A DNA stretch of 64,000 nt, from the NCBI RefSeq assembly GCF_024753565.1, contig NZ_JANTPT010000001.1:558001-622000 (forward strand). The letters are read 5' to 3'. The notes under the pieces were generated by a model. The model was not told the origin of the DNA. It ran no database searches and saw nothing but the letters and a program-made list of their open reading frames with translations. The translations under genes and the position numbers were made by a program. The first letter of the stretch is position 1; the number at the start of each line of letters is the position of its first letter. Source of the DNA: Mechercharimyces sp. CAU 1602. GTDB lineage: Bacteria > Bacillota > Bacilli > Thermoactinomycetales > JANTPT01. Positions 7,999 through 16,612 of the stretch are shown here, in pieces.

Positions 7999-8529
7999 AT
8001 GCGTCAAACATCTATACACCATATTATATTAATCGGCTTTATGGGTACAGGCAAAACTTCGGTGGGGAAGTGTTTAGCGACAGCGATGGGACGTGCGTTT
8101 ATCGATACAGATAACGAGGTGGAACGAAAGAGTGGGAAAAGCATCAATGCGATTTTTGCAGAGGATGGGGAGACTCACTTTCGAAAGTTAGAAACGGAAA
8201 CACTCCACTTTCTTGCTATCTTATCAGAACCCCATGTAATTGCTACCGGTGGTGGTATCGCTGTAAATAAAGAAAACATTCCGCTGTTACAGGCATTAGG
8301 TTGGGTTGTTGCTCTTACCGCTAGTGAAGCCGAATTAATCAGACGCTTACGTGATGCGAGCAACCGTCCCTTGTTGCTGGAAAACGCTGAACAAAAGGTT
8401 TATGACTTGCTGCAAGTGAGAAGGGATTCGTACAAGTGTGCAGATTGGACGATGGATACCACGGGTCGTACAGTGGAAGAGATAAGCACGTCAATCCGAG
8501 TGCGATACGAACAAGAATTTTACGTTTAA
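7999..8529 (+). CDS. aroK: Shikimate kinase
   Basis: AroK phosphorylates shikimate at O3, step five of the chorismate pathway. At 176 residues the size is typical. The P-loop GFMGTGKTSVGK is at residues 13-24, the shikimate-binding acidic motif AFIDTDNEVE is near 33-42, GGGIAV near 84-89, and the lid region with RPLLL near 118. The start ATG has AGGTGG about nine bases upstream. It lies 33 bases behind the XRE-TPR regulator and may share its transcript. The trp-tyrA-aroA block at 39-47 kb feeds on the same pathway. Confidence 0.92.
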   Translation: MRQTSIHHIILIGFMGTGKTSVGKCLATAMGRAFIDTDNEVERKSGKSINAIFAEDGETHFRKLETETLHFLAILSEPHVIATGGGIAVNKENIPLLQALGWVVALTASEAELIRRLRDASNRPLLLENAEQKVYDLLQVRRDSYKCADWTMDTTGRTVEEISTSIRVRYEQEFYV

Positions 8530-8575
8530 GAAGACGCTTCTGCGGTCATGCTAGGGACAAAGGGGGAGTTGTGGC

Positions 8576-8779
8576 ATGTCTTCAGAAGCGTTTTTGAAGT
8601 ATTTGGTTAAAGAGATGGTAACCTATATGGATATGCCCAAAGAGGAAATAAAGAAAAAAAAGGAAGAGAAAAAACAGCAGCGGATGCCGTTTTTGATGAG
8701 GTGGTTTGGCTTAATTCCGTTATCTGTTCGGTTATTTGCTCAGCAACAGCAACATCGTTTCCGTAAAAAAGAAAATTAA
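8576..8779 (+). CDS. yqzE: YqzE-family small protein
   Basis: A 67-residue basic protein with start SSEAFLKYLVKEMVTYMDMP, a lysine-rich central stretch (about residues 24-40), and the ending MRWFGLIPLSVRLF. The pattern is that of YqzE, a small conserved protein of Bacillales encoded next to comG. AAGGGGGAG precedes the ATG. Its function is unknown. The position downstream of comG and aroK supports the call. Confidence 0.8.
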   Translation: MSSEAFLKYLVKEMVTYMDMPKEEIKKKKEEKKQQRMPFLMRWFGLIPLSVRLFAQQQQHRFRKKEN

Positions 8780-8852
8780 CGGGAAGATAGATCTTGTGTG
8801 GGAGTACGGACTGATTTCTTGTGGAATCCTATTTTCCAGGAGGTGGATTGCA

Positions 8853-9104
8853 TTGAACCGCAGAGTAGCAGTGGAAAATGGTTTAAGCCCTGTATCTGAG
8901 CTGCTGAAGAATCAGGGTTTCGATGTGGTTGAATTTTCCCAAGAGCTTCGTTCAGGGGATTGTGATTGCTGTGTCATTTCCGGAATGGATAAAGATATGA
9001 CGGGAGCGAGTGACATCTCAACTGGAGTATCTGTGATTAATGCACGTGGGATGTCCCCGCAAGATGTTCTGCAAGAAGTGGCGGAGCGTGTCAATCTTAT
9101 CTAA
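8853..9104 (+). CDS. ykuS: YkuS / UPF0180-family protein
   Basis: An 83-residue protein beginning NRRVAVENGLSPVSELLKNQGF, with a conserved cysteine pair (DCDCCVISG) and a motif GASDISTGVSVINARGMS. This matches the UPF0180 family (B. subtilis YkuS), of unknown function. TTG at 8853 is chosen because AGGAGGTGG is seven bases upstream; the open frame upstream overlaps yqzE and has no ribosome site. A terminator follows at 9141. Confidence 0.82.
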   Translation: MNRRVAVENGLSPVSELLKNQGFDVVEFSQELRSGDCDCCVISGMDKDMTGASDISTGVSVINARGMSPQDVLQEVAERVNLI

Positions 9105-9140
9105 AGTATAACTCATCAGAATAGATGTAGGATCACCACG

Positions 9141-9163
9141 AGGAGCCGTTGGCTCCTTTTTGT
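9141..9163 (+). terminator. Intrinsic terminator after ykuS
   Basis: AGGAGCC and GGCTCCT (9141-9147 and 9151-9157) form a stem with a GTT loop, followed by a T-rich tail. Confidence 0.85.
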
Positions 9164-9327
9164 TGTGTAGGATAGAATGATGGACAGATCATGTGTAGGC
9201 AGTTACTGCTTTGCATGATATACTAGAGAATGATTTTTAACTTGAAGCAAGTCAATGTGTTATGATGAGTGAGGAAGAAAGTATGTAAAGTTCTTTTCAC
9301 CATGCTTCTAAAGGAGCGACTTAAAAA

Positions 9328-10410
9328 ATGTTTCATCGCAGAGAGACCCGCCCTGTTACTGTAGGAGATGTGCAGATTGGCGGGAATGATCAAGTGGTTA
9401 TTCAAAGTATGACCACTACGAAAACTCATGATGTAGAAGCGACAGTAGCTGAAATTCAACGTTTATCGGAGGCAGGGTGTCAGATTGTACGTTTAGCTTG
9501 TCCAGATATGCGTGCAGCAGAAGCGATTCCAGAAATAAAAAAACAAGTGGATGTCCCTCTTGTAGCGGATATACACTTTGATTATCGGTTAGCATTAAAA
9601 GCGATTGAAGGCGGAATCGATAAAATTCGTATCAATCCAGGGAATATTGGGAAGCGCCATAAGGTAGAAGCAGTTGTAAAAGCGGCTAAAGAGCGTGGAA
9701 TTCCGATTCGTATCGGAGTGAATGCAGGTTCTCTGGAGAAACGAATTTTAGATAAGTATGGCTATCCGACCGCAGAAGGTATGGTTGAAAGTGCCTTATT
9801 TCATATCGGTATTTTAGAAGAGCTAGATTTCCATGATATTATTGTTTCTTTAAAAGCATCTGATGTGCGATTGGCGATTGAAGCGTATCAGAAAGCGGCA
9901 GAAGCTTTTCGTTATCCACTTCACCTGGGTATAACCGAATCAGGTACACTCTTTTCTGGCACTGTGAAGAGCTCCGCCGGTATGGGTGCCCTGCTTGCCC
10001 AAGGAATTGGTTCTACCATGCGGATCTCACTTAGTGCTGATCCGGTCGAAGAAGTAAAAGTGGGGCGTGAGTTATTAAAAAGCTTTGGATTGGCAGCTAA
10101 CGCGGCTACATTGATCTCCTGTCCGACATGTGGACGTATTGAAATCGACCTGATCAGTATTGCCAACGAAGTGGAGGAGTATATCTCCAATATTAAAGCG
10201 CCAATCAAGGTATCTGTCCTCGGCTGTGCTGTAAATGGTCCAGGCGAAGCGAAGGAAGCAGATATCGGGATTGCGGGTGCACGTGGAGAAGGGTTACTTT
10301 TCCGTCATGGAGAGATTATTCGTAAAATCCCTGAAGATCAAATGGTAGAAGAGCTGAAGAAAGAAATTGATAAATTGGCTGCTGAGCACCAAGCAAAGCA
10401 AGAAGCATAA
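9328..10410 (+). CDS. ispG: 4-hydroxy-3-methylbut-2-enyl diphosphate synthase (IspG)
   Basis: IspG (GcpE) reduces methylerythritol cyclodiphosphate to HMBPP, the sixth step of the non-mevalonate isoprenoid route. At 360 residues it is the short bacterial form: an N-terminal TIM-like barrel and a C-terminal [4Fe-4S] domain. The cluster ligands are visible as Cys265, Cys268 (SCPTCGR), Cys300 ([10 protein letters not shown]) and Glu307. ATG at 9328 with AAAGGAG upstream. It is monocistronic, with terminators on both sides; a possible -10 (TATACT, 9219-9224) lies upstream. Confidence 0.96.
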   Translation: MFHRRETRPVTVGDVQIGGNDQVVIQSMTTTKTHDVEATVAEIQRLSEAGCQIVRLACPDMRAAEAIPEIKKQVDVPLVADIHFDYRLALKAIEGGIDKIRINPGNIGKRHKVEAVVKAAKERGIPIRIGVNAGSLEKRILDKYGYPTAEGMVESALFHIGILEELDFHDIIVSLKASDVRLAIEAYQKAAEAFRYPLHLGITESGTLFSGTVKSSAGMGALLAQGIGSTMRISLSADPVEEVKVGRELLKSFGLAANAATLISCPTCGRIEIDLISIANEVEEYISNIKAPIKVSVLGCAVNGPGEAKEADIGIAGARGEGLLFRHGEIIRKIPEDQMVEELKKEIDKLAAEHQAKQEA

Positions 10411-10424
10411 GGAAGTACAATCAA

Positions 10425-10458
10425 GGATGTGGAGTGAGTCTCTCCACATCCTTTTTGT
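10425..10458 (+). terminator. Intrinsic terminator after ispG
   Basis: GGATGTGGAG at 10425-10434 pairs perfectly with CTCCACATCC at 10442-10451, with a 7-base loop and a TTTTTG tail. Confidence 0.92.
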
Positions 10459-10545
10459 TTATTTGTAGCAGTTAAGGATAATTTGAATTGAAGCGAGGGA
10501 GACTATGACTAAATCACTCTAATTCGCAGTTAGGAGGAATAGTGG

Positions 10546-10767
10546 ATGGGTGGATTTTCACGAGCAGCATTGGTATTAGTTATTATTGGAGCAGTAAATT
10601 GGTTACTTGTAGGTCTCTTTCAATGGGATTTAGTAACTGCTATCTTCGGTGGAGATATAGTCCGTGAGTCTTCGGGTATCAGTCGCATTGTATACGTGTT
10701 AGTAGGACTGGCGGGTATCTATGCCATTCGGTTCTTATTTGATAGCTCCACTGAGCGAGCGCAGTAG
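10546..10767 (+). CDS. DUF378 (YuzA-like) membrane protein
   Basis: A 73-residue protein with two hydrophobic helices, about residues 5-25 and 45-63. The pattern ALVLVIIGAVNWLLVGLFQWDLV and RIVYVLVGLAGIYAI is that of the DUF378/YuzA family, in which members have unknown function. TAGGAGG precedes the ATG. It is flanked by terminators and so forms its own transcription unit. Confidence 0.85.
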   Translation: MGGFSRAALVLVIIGAVNWLLVGLFQWDLVTAIFGGDIVRESSGISRIVYVLVGLAGIYAIRFLFDSSTERAQ

Positions 10768-10813
10768 TAATCCACATTTTTCGGTAGGTTATACAGTTAT
10801 ACAATAGCAGGTG

Positions 10814-10853
10814 GGGTGCAGTGGATGTGATTACATCTTCTGCACCCTTTTTG
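10814..10853 (+). terminator. Intrinsic terminator after DUF378 gene
   Basis: GGGTGCAG (10814-10821) pairs with CTGCACCC (10840-10847), with an inner GATGTGA/TTACATC helix and then TTTTT. Confidence 0.85.
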
Positions 10854-10965
10854 CGTGGATGAGAAGAGATTTTTGTGGACATGAAGCATCTCTTTTACGT
10901 ATACATATGAATACATAAGAAGGCATGAGGCATTGCCACTTTGATTAAAAGAAAGAGGGAGCTAG

Positions 10966-11667
10966 ATGAGACCTTTGATCGGGGTTACAGCATCACTACG
11001 GGAAGAAACATTTTTAGCACTGCATCGTGATAATGTAGACGCCATTCTGCGTGCAGGGGGAATGCCATTGGCTCTTCCGTATACAGTGGAGGCGGAGTTG
11101 ATCGAGGAGATGGTGTACCATATGGATGGTTTATATTTAACAGGAGGAGGTGACATCGACCCTTCTTTTTTTCATGAAGAACCATTACCGGGATTGCGTG
11201 AGATTATATGGGAGCGGGATCAGATGGAGGTTCTGCTTATTCGTCGAATGATGGAGCTGGATAAACCTATCTTTGCTGTTTGTCGCGGTTGTCAAATGTT
11301 AAACATCGCTCAGGGGGGGGATATGTACCAAGATATTACGAGCCAATGTAATTTCGTACTACAACACGAACAAGAAGCAGCCCGTCATCATTGTTCACAC
11401 AGCATTGAAATCGAAGAAGATTCGCGCCTTTTTCGTATCTATCAAAAAAAAGAAGCGCGAGTAAATAGTTTCCATCATCAAGCATTACGTCAATTAGCTC
11501 CTTGTTTTATTGGGAGTGCACATAGCAAAGATGGGTTGATCGAAGCAATCGAAAGTAAGGAGCATTCCTTTGTGTTAGGGGTGCAATGGCATCCCGAAAA
11601 TTGTAGTAATGATGAGGGTACACAAAAGTTATACCGGGCTTTTATTCGGGCAGCCAATGCTAATTAA
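10966..11667 (+). CDS. Class I glutamine amidotransferase-like peptidase C26
   Basis: A 233-residue protein of the gamma-glutamyl-gamma-aminobutyrate hydrolase (PuuD) type. The catalytic triad can be traced: nucleophile Cys in FAVCRGCQMLN (about residue 106), and the His-Glu pair in QWHPE near residue 205. The GGGDIDPSFF motif at about 57 is typical of the C26 family. Relatives cleave gamma-glutamyl bonds in putrescine or peptide catabolism; the substrate here is not known. AGAGGGAG before the ATG. It is monocistronic and ends at a shared terminator. Confidence 0.88.
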   Translation: MRPLIGVTASLREETFLALHRDNVDAILRAGGMPLALPYTVEAELIEEMVYHMDGLYLTGGGDIDPSFFHEEPLPGLREIIWERDQMEVLLIRRMMELDKPIFAVCRGCQMLNIAQGGDMYQDITSQCNFVLQHEQEAARHHCSHSIEIEEDSRLFRIYQKKEARVNSFHHQALRQLAPCFIGSAHSKDGLIEAIESKEHSFVLGVQWHPENCSNDEGTQKLYRAFIRAANAN

Positions 11668-11747
11668 AACAAAGAGCACCTAAATATTAAAGAATGCAAA
11701 GTGGGAAGGTTTTGAAATAAGCTGAAGGAGAATTTTACTTAGGAATT

Positions 11748-11787
11748 CAAATAACTAAAGGGTCAAACTTGGCCCTTTAGTTATTTG
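11748..11787. terminator. Bidirectional intrinsic terminator
   Basis: A perfect 15-bp inverted repeat, CAAATAACTAAAGGG at 11748-11762 and its complement at 11773-11787, between convergent genes. The A/T flanks give a U-tract on either strand. Confidence 0.9.
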
Positions 11788-11838
11788 AGATAACCTTTTA
11801 GTCTCTGCTTCCTTGAAGTTTTAGTTGATGCTTGATCT

Positions 11839-12687
11839 CTAAGTTTCTAACAGAGCTGTGGCATATTCTTTCGTTGAGTCCACTTGGAGGAAATGCCCTG
11901 AATTTGGTAAGGTTTTAATTTTTGCTGACGGAAATGTTTCCCTAAGTATTTTTCCCGGTCCATCCCATGGTTGATTGGGATCCTTAAGTCCCCACACTAA
12001 TGAGACTGGTACTTGAACTTTTTTTAGGGCGGGCATAATTTCGATGGTATGCTGTGGATTCAGTTGACCAAGCATTCTCTGGAATTTCGTGCGGCCATTC
12101 TTAGTACTTACTTTTTTATCCCAAAATATCCTTGAAACAACGCTTTTGGTTAAATGTCTTTTGTCAGATACTGCATTTTGAAGGGTAGATCTACCGATAG
12201 ATGTGCTCCAAATTCCGGTTGAGGCAATGGGTGTGAATAATTTTAGCTTGGCAAGCTTAATCAGCGCCTCTATTCCTGGAACTGGCCATGAATCAGAGGT
12301 GATCGAATTGCTCAGCGTAAACTTATTAAATTTTTCTTCTATGTCTGTAATAAGTATTTGAGCTACACCGCCACCAATATCATGACCTATCAACCAAATA
12401 TCTTCCATTCTTTCTTCCTTAATCCAATTAGCTAGAAGGTTAGCGGCTCCTTTTATTGAGTAATCTCCATCTGGCGGTAATTCTGTTTCTCCGTAACCTG
12501 GTAAATCAGGTGCTAAGCAATGCCATCCTTCATTACTTAAAAGCTCCATTACACCTCTCCATAACTCAGCATTGGCAGGGATACCATGGATCAAAAGAGC
12601 AAGTGGTCCATCTTTTGGACCAGATTCTAAATAAGAGAGTGAACTTCCATTCACAGTGCTCTTCTTTCTATCTACAAAGGGATTCAT
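11839..12687 (-). CDS. Alpha/beta hydrolase, epoxide hydrolase/dehalogenase type
   Basis: A 282-residue alpha/beta hydrolase. The HGIPAN oxyanion motif is near residue 34. The nucleophile elbow reads GHDIGGG near residue 100, so the nucleophile is Asp rather than Ser, as in epoxide hydrolases and haloalkane dehalogenases. The acid is likely in WGLKDPNQPW and the His in NSGHFLQVD. ATG with AAGGAGG upstream. The gene looks more AT-rich than its neighbours and lies downstream of cydB on the same strand, 118 bases away, perhaps as an acquired gene. The true substrate is unknown. Confidence 0.85.
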   Translation of the reverse strand: MNPFVDRKKSTVNGSSLSYLESGPKDGPLALLIHGIPANAELWRGVMELLSNEGWHCLAPDLPGYGETELPPDGDYSIKGAANLLANWIKEERMEDIWLIGHDIGGGVAQILITDIEEKFNKFTLSNSITSDSWPVPGIEALIKLAKLKLFTPIASTGIWSTSIGRSTLQNAVSDKRHLTKSVVSRIFWDKKVSTKNGRTKFQRMLGQLNPQHTIEIMPALKKVQVPVSLVWGLKDPNQPWDGPGKILRETFPSAKIKTLPNSGHFLQVDSTKEYATALLET

Positions 12688-12805
12688 GTCATTTCCTCCT
12701 TGTATAGAGTAATAGACTGTACTAGTTATATCTTGATTTTTTCATCGAAGTATCATCCGTTCTTGTAAGGGATATGAAGGGCTTAGGTTTCTCTATGCGC
12801 GCGCC

Positions 12806-13831
12806 TTACTTTGTCTCTCCGCGCACATAGTTGGCGTCAAATATAAATAATCGCAGGAGTAATAAGAGCGAGGGTACTAACAAGATTAATCCTGCGAGAA
12901 AAGCGATGACGAGTGCCCACCCCATCGCCCCATTGGTAAATCCAGAATCGATCGTAATATACGGATAAAGTAAATAAGGTAGATGTGATGCCCCATATCC
13001 ATAGAAAGCAAAGGCGAACTGAAGCATCACACATAGAAAGGCCCATCCCAGATATCGTTTTTTCCAAATTAAAATGACAGCGACAATAAAGAAGAGCAGG
13101 GACAAGATAAACATCCACCATAGACTCATCATATTAGCGAAATGAATAGGATTATGGTTTTCCAAAGCGACAAAGACGAGAAAGCTCGCTAGGATAGTTG
13201 GCAAGCTCCATACTAATGCATAGTTACGCAGAATGGACAATGCAGGCTCGTCTTGGGCGCGATGAGCATAGTAAGTGAGAAAGCTCGCACTGATAAACAA
13301 AATACTGATAAGCGCAAGCCAAACGACTGACCAGGAATAAGGACTGAGGAAAAATGTTTTGACAAGAAAGGTGACTTCTCCCTCAATAATGGCGATGTAT
13401 CCTCCTTCTGATATGGTGAGTACAGTAGCCAGTGAGGCAGGGATGAAAAGACCCGTTATACCATACAGAAACATATAGATACGGCTTTGACGGGCACCGT
13501 ATTGAGCAAAAGCATAGAAGGAGCCGCGAATCGTGAGTAGTACCAGTGCTACACTTGCGGGTAAGAGTAAGGCAGTACCATAATAATAAGCGGTATCAGG
13601 AAAGAAACCGATCATCCCGACAAAGAAGAAGACGAGGAAAACGTTGGTTACTTCCCACACGGGTGACAGATAGCGATTAATCACTTTGCCTACGATGGAA
13701 TCTTTCTTGGTTAACATGCTGTAATAGGAGAAAAATCCTGCTCCAAAGTCGATGGAAGCAATGATCAGGTATCCGTATAAGAAAGTCCATAATACAGTGA
13801 TCCCGATATATTCAAGCGGAAGCCAGTCCAT
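12806..13831 (-). CDS. cydB: Cytochrome bd oxidase subunit II
   Basis: A 341-residue membrane protein with about eight to nine hydrophobic helices and the CydB start motif ITVLWTFLYGYLIIASIDFGAG. It pairs with CydA to form the bd-type menaquinol oxidase, the high-affinity terminal oxidase in the cytoplasmic membrane. ATG with AGAAGGAGGACG upstream. Only 20 bases separate it from cydA, so the two form an operon. No cydCD (heme/thiol exporter) follows; instead an alpha/beta hydrolase gene lies downstream. Confidence 0.93.
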   Translation of the reverse strand: MDWLPLEYIGITVLWTFLYGYLIIASIDFGAGFFSYYSMLTKKDSIVGKVINRYLSPVWEVTNVFLVFFFVGMIGFFPDTAYYYGTALLLPASVALVLLTIRGSFYAFAQYGARQSRIYMFLYGITGLFIPASLATVLTISEGGYIAIIEGEVTFLVKTFFLSPYSWSVVWLALISILFISASFLTYYAHRAQDEPALSILRNYALVWSLPTILASFLVFVALENHNPIHFANMMSLWWMFILSLLFFIVAVILIWKKRYLGWAFLCVMLQFAFAFYGYGASHLPYLLYPYITIDSGFTNGAMGWALVIAFLAGLILLVPSLLLLLRLFIFDANYVRGETK

Positions 13832-13851
13832 ATGCGTCCTCCTTCTAGATG

Positions 13852-15186
13852 TTAGTTGTGATCAGTCATGTGATCGATTTGAGCCAGCTCTGGTTCAGCT
13901 GGATTTTTCCGGAATAGGCGTAGCAGCACTGCGATCGCAATGGTAGCAAGTGCAATGTAGAGTAGGGTGAAGACCAAGAGTAGAAGTCCCACATTATTTG
14001 CAGTGGTAGCGGATTCGCTCACTTTCAAAAGTCCTGTTACCATCCAGGGTTGTCGTCCACGCTCGGCATACATCCATCCGAGTTCAACTGCAATGAAGGA
14101 GAGCGGACCACCTAAAAGAATACCCCGTAGAAGCCACCGATTCCATTCGTTTCCACGTTTCCACACCCATAATATGATAAAAAGGGCAGAGATAAAAAAG
14201 AGATACATACCGATCATTACCATGCCGTCAAAGTAGTAATGGACGAAAAGAGGAGGGCGGAGCTCTGCTGGTGTCTCATTTAACCCTTCTACTGTACCAT
14301 CCAGTTTCCCTGTAGCTAAGAAGCTGAGCGCATAAGGAATCTCGATTGCTCCTCTGATCTCTTGTGTCTCTTCATCGAGGGTTCCTCCGAGGATTAAAGG
14401 TGCTTCTTTTGCTGTTTCGAAATGCCATTCAGCTGCCGCTAATTTTTCTGGTTGATACTGTGCCAAAAACTTGGCAGATAAATCTCCGGCTACGATGGTC
14501 GCAAGCGATAAGATCAGCCCTGTTACCATCGTAAATTTGATCGCTTTTTTATAGTACACATGGGTGCGTCCGCGTAGTATCAGGAATGCACTGATTGCAG
14601 CTAATAAAAAGGCACCTGTAAGGTAAGAAGAGGAGACTACATGTGCTACCTTCGTTGGCGTAGCCGGATTAAGCATTGCGGCGATGGGATCAATATTGGT
14701 AAGTTCTCTATCTTTTAACGTAAATCCAGCGGGTGTATTCATAAATGCGTTTACCGTTGTAATAAAGACGGCTGACATTGTTGATCCAATCACAATCGGG
14801 ATTGAAGTAAGCCAGTGAACAATCGGTTTGAAGCGATCCCATGTATATAAATAGATCCCGAGAAAAATAGCCTCGAAAAAGAAAGCGAACGTTTCCATAA
14901 AGAGAGGGAGGCTGATGGCGTTTCCCACCAACTGCATAAAACTTGGCCATAGTAAGGAAAGCATCATGCCGATACATGTTCCGGTGACAACACCGACAGC
15001 AACGGTGATAACAAACCCACGCGTCCAGCGCTTGGCAAGAAGAATATAGTGTGGATCTCTTTTATAAATGCCCCACCCTTCAGCTAACGAGATTAGAAGT
15101 GGCAACCCGACACCGATGGTCGCCCAAATAATGTGGAAAGCGAGGGTTTCTCCCGTTAAGATTCGACTAAGCATGGTGCTATCCAT
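13852..15186 (-). CDS. cydA: Cytochrome bd oxidase subunit I
   Basis: A 444-residue subunit with nine or so membrane helices. His18, in the first helix (TGETLAFHIIWATIG), is the expected heme ligand; the conserved SLPLFMETFAFFFEAIFLG helix follows. The quinol-binding loop is short, as in Bacillus-type and CIO-like enzymes. It oxidises menaquinol and reduces oxygen at low tension. CAAAGGAGG precedes the ATG. An Fnr/Rex-like palindrome lies about 120 bases upstream (15305-15320), matching the oxygen or redox control known for cyd operons. The shorter length resembles B. subtilis YthA as well as CydA. Confidence 0.95.
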   Translation of the reverse strand: MDSTMLSRILTGETLAFHIIWATIGVGLPLLISLAEGWGIYKRDPHYILLAKRWTRGFVITVAVGVVTGTCIGMMLSLLWPSFMQLVGNAISLPLFMETFAFFFEAIFLGIYLYTWDRFKPIVHWLTSIPIVIGSTMSAVFITTVNAFMNTPAGFTLKDRELTNIDPIAAMLNPATPTKVAHVVSSSYLTGAFLLAAISAFLILRGRTHVYYKKAIKFTMVTGLILSLATIVAGDLSAKFLAQYQPEKLAAAEWHFETAKEAPLILGGTLDEETQEIRGAIEIPYALSFLATGKLDGTVEGLNETPAELRPPLFVHYYFDGMVMIGMYLFFISALFIILWVWKRGNEWNRWLLRGILLGGPLSFIAVELGWMYAERGRQPWMVTGLLKVSESATTANNVGLLLLVFTLLYIALATIAIAVLLRLFRKNPAEPELAQIDHMTDHN

Positions 15187-15304
15187 GGTGATTCCTCCTT
15201 TGTGCCAGACACAGTCTGATATGTGATGGATGCAGTGAATCCATTTGTCCAGGTATTGTTTTATATCGTTATCATAGCGGAAACAGGGGAGAAGGATACT
15301 TATA

Positions 15305-15320
15305 TGTGATTCTTTTCACA
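15305..15320. promoter_or_regulatory. Fnr/Rex-like operator between cydA and vanW-like gene
   Basis: TGTGA (15305-15309), six bases, and TCACA (15316-15320) form the classic CRP/Fnr-type palindrome. The wider context ATGTGA...TCACAA also approaches a Rex box, but the inner A and T of Rex sites are only partly kept. It lies 119 bases upstream of cydA and 121 upstream of the VanW-type gene. Confidence 0.5.
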
Positions 15321-15441
15321 AAAGCATCACGCCGTGTTCACAGCCTCCTCACAAGCTGATCACACAATTGCAATAGAGTGTTGGAGTTTGTGATACCTTT
15401 TCTCTTTTCGACACAAGCTAACGAAGAGAAGAGGTAGGTGG

Positions 15442-16419
15442 ATGCGGATGAAAATGTATATTGGTGTCTTTATGACCTGTGTCGTTATGTTGCTATCGGT
15501 TTCGTCTTCTATGTCGGTACATGTACCCTCCTCTGTGGTTTCTCTCTTACAGGAAGAAGGAACGACCGAGTTAGTCATGGAATGGAAGGGTCAGCGTTGG
15601 AAATTGGATCTCGCTCAGATCGGCTATGATGGTATTGATCCGATGAGCATAGATCGACGTGCTTTTTATGAATGGCTGCGAGTATTGGAGTTGCAAGTAA
15701 ATCGTCTACCGCAGAATGCCTATTTTAGGGATCACAAAATTAAGCCCCATCGTAATGGCATTCAGATAGATCGAAATCAAATTGACGATTGGTTGGAGAT
15801 GATTCATCTCTATCTACACCAACCGCAACCCCTACCCATTATTCAGATTCCCCCAGCGATTACGACTGAAACTTTGCGAAAAATCAAAGGGAAAAAATTG
15901 GGGTCGTATATGACTCGATTTAATCCTTCTAATCAGAACCGAGCCCATAATATTATGTTATCAGTGGAAGCATTGGATCATCGTGTTGTAGATGTTGGAG
16001 AGTATTTTTCTTTTAATGAAGTGGTGGGAGAGCGAACTGTGGAACGTGGCTATCGTCAAGCGCCTGTTATTGTGCGGGGGGAATATTCTGAGGGGATAGG
16101 TGGGGGGATTTGTCAGACTTCCTCGACACTGTTTAATGCAGTTGATGGGGCGGGCTTACGTATTGTCCAGCGGGTAAGTCATAGTAAGGAAGTAACCTAT
16201 GTACCTGTTAAACGAGACGCTACGGTTTCCTGGGGTGGCCCCGATTTTCAATTTCAAAACCAGTTGAACCGCCCCGTATTAATTGTTGCTAAGGTAAGTC
16301 ATGGTTGGCTTACGATTATGGTATATGGAACTGAAGAGATTGCACATCAGACGCGTGAGGTTCCACGTGCTCCAGAAAAAGAACCTCGGACACAACCTGC
16401 TCCTGCAAGAGTGGATTAA
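15442..16419 (+). CDS. VanW-family wall-associated protein
   Basis: A 325-residue protein with an N-terminal membrane or signal segment (residues about 5-25). A peptidoglycan-binding-like region follows, then the VanW domain (about 150-300), marked by VDVGEYFSFNEVVGERT and GIGGGICQTSSTLFNA. VanW proteins occur in glycopeptide-resistance clusters and in many spore formers (YoaR), with an uncertain role at the cell wall. GAGAAGAGGTAGG precedes the ATG. It is divergent from cydA, and a 3D-domain wall protein follows, so the local theme is cell envelope. Confidence 0.87.
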   Translation: MRMKMYIGVFMTCVVMLLSVSSSMSVHVPSSVVSLLQEEGTTELVMEWKGQRWKLDLAQIGYDGIDPMSIDRRAFYEWLRVLELQVNRLPQNAYFRDHKIKPHRNGIQIDRNQIDDWLEMIHLYLHQPQPLPIIQIPPAITTETLRKIKGKKLGSYMTRFNPSNQNRAHNIMLSVEALDHRVVDVGEYFSFNEVVGERTVERGYRQAPVIVRGEYSEGIGGGICQTSSTLFNAVDGAGLRIVQRVSHSKEVTYVPVKRDATVSWGGPDFQFQNQLNRPVLIVAKVSHGWLTIMVYGTEEIAHQTREVPRAPEKEPRTQPAPARVD

Positions 16420-16557
16420 GTAAGTATTAGGGATTAATCATTCCAACTTAGGGAGTTTTTTAGTGAGGTCGAAATTGGGAATGATGGGGCTCGATTTGGT
16501 TTTATATTCCAAAAGCATGTTATTCACGATGATCTTCTGGATCATTTGCTCCTTCTC

Positions 16558-16566
16558 TGGTATAAT
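16558..16566 (+). promoter_or_regulatory. Extended -10 promoter for the 3D-domain protein
   Basis: TGG followed by TATAAT at 16561-16566 forms an extended -10 element, about 47 bases upstream of the gene start. No good -35 was seen. Confidence 0.45.
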
Positions 16567-16612
16567 TGTAGGCATCATTGTGCTTATTTGTTTAACACAA
16601 AGGAGGCGTTGG

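Noticed and set aside
16420-16612. Riboswitch (c-di-AMP type) before the 3D-domain wall gene
   Set aside because: Such genes often carry one, but none of the conserved ydaO-type core was seen and the -10 lies only about 47 bases from the start.
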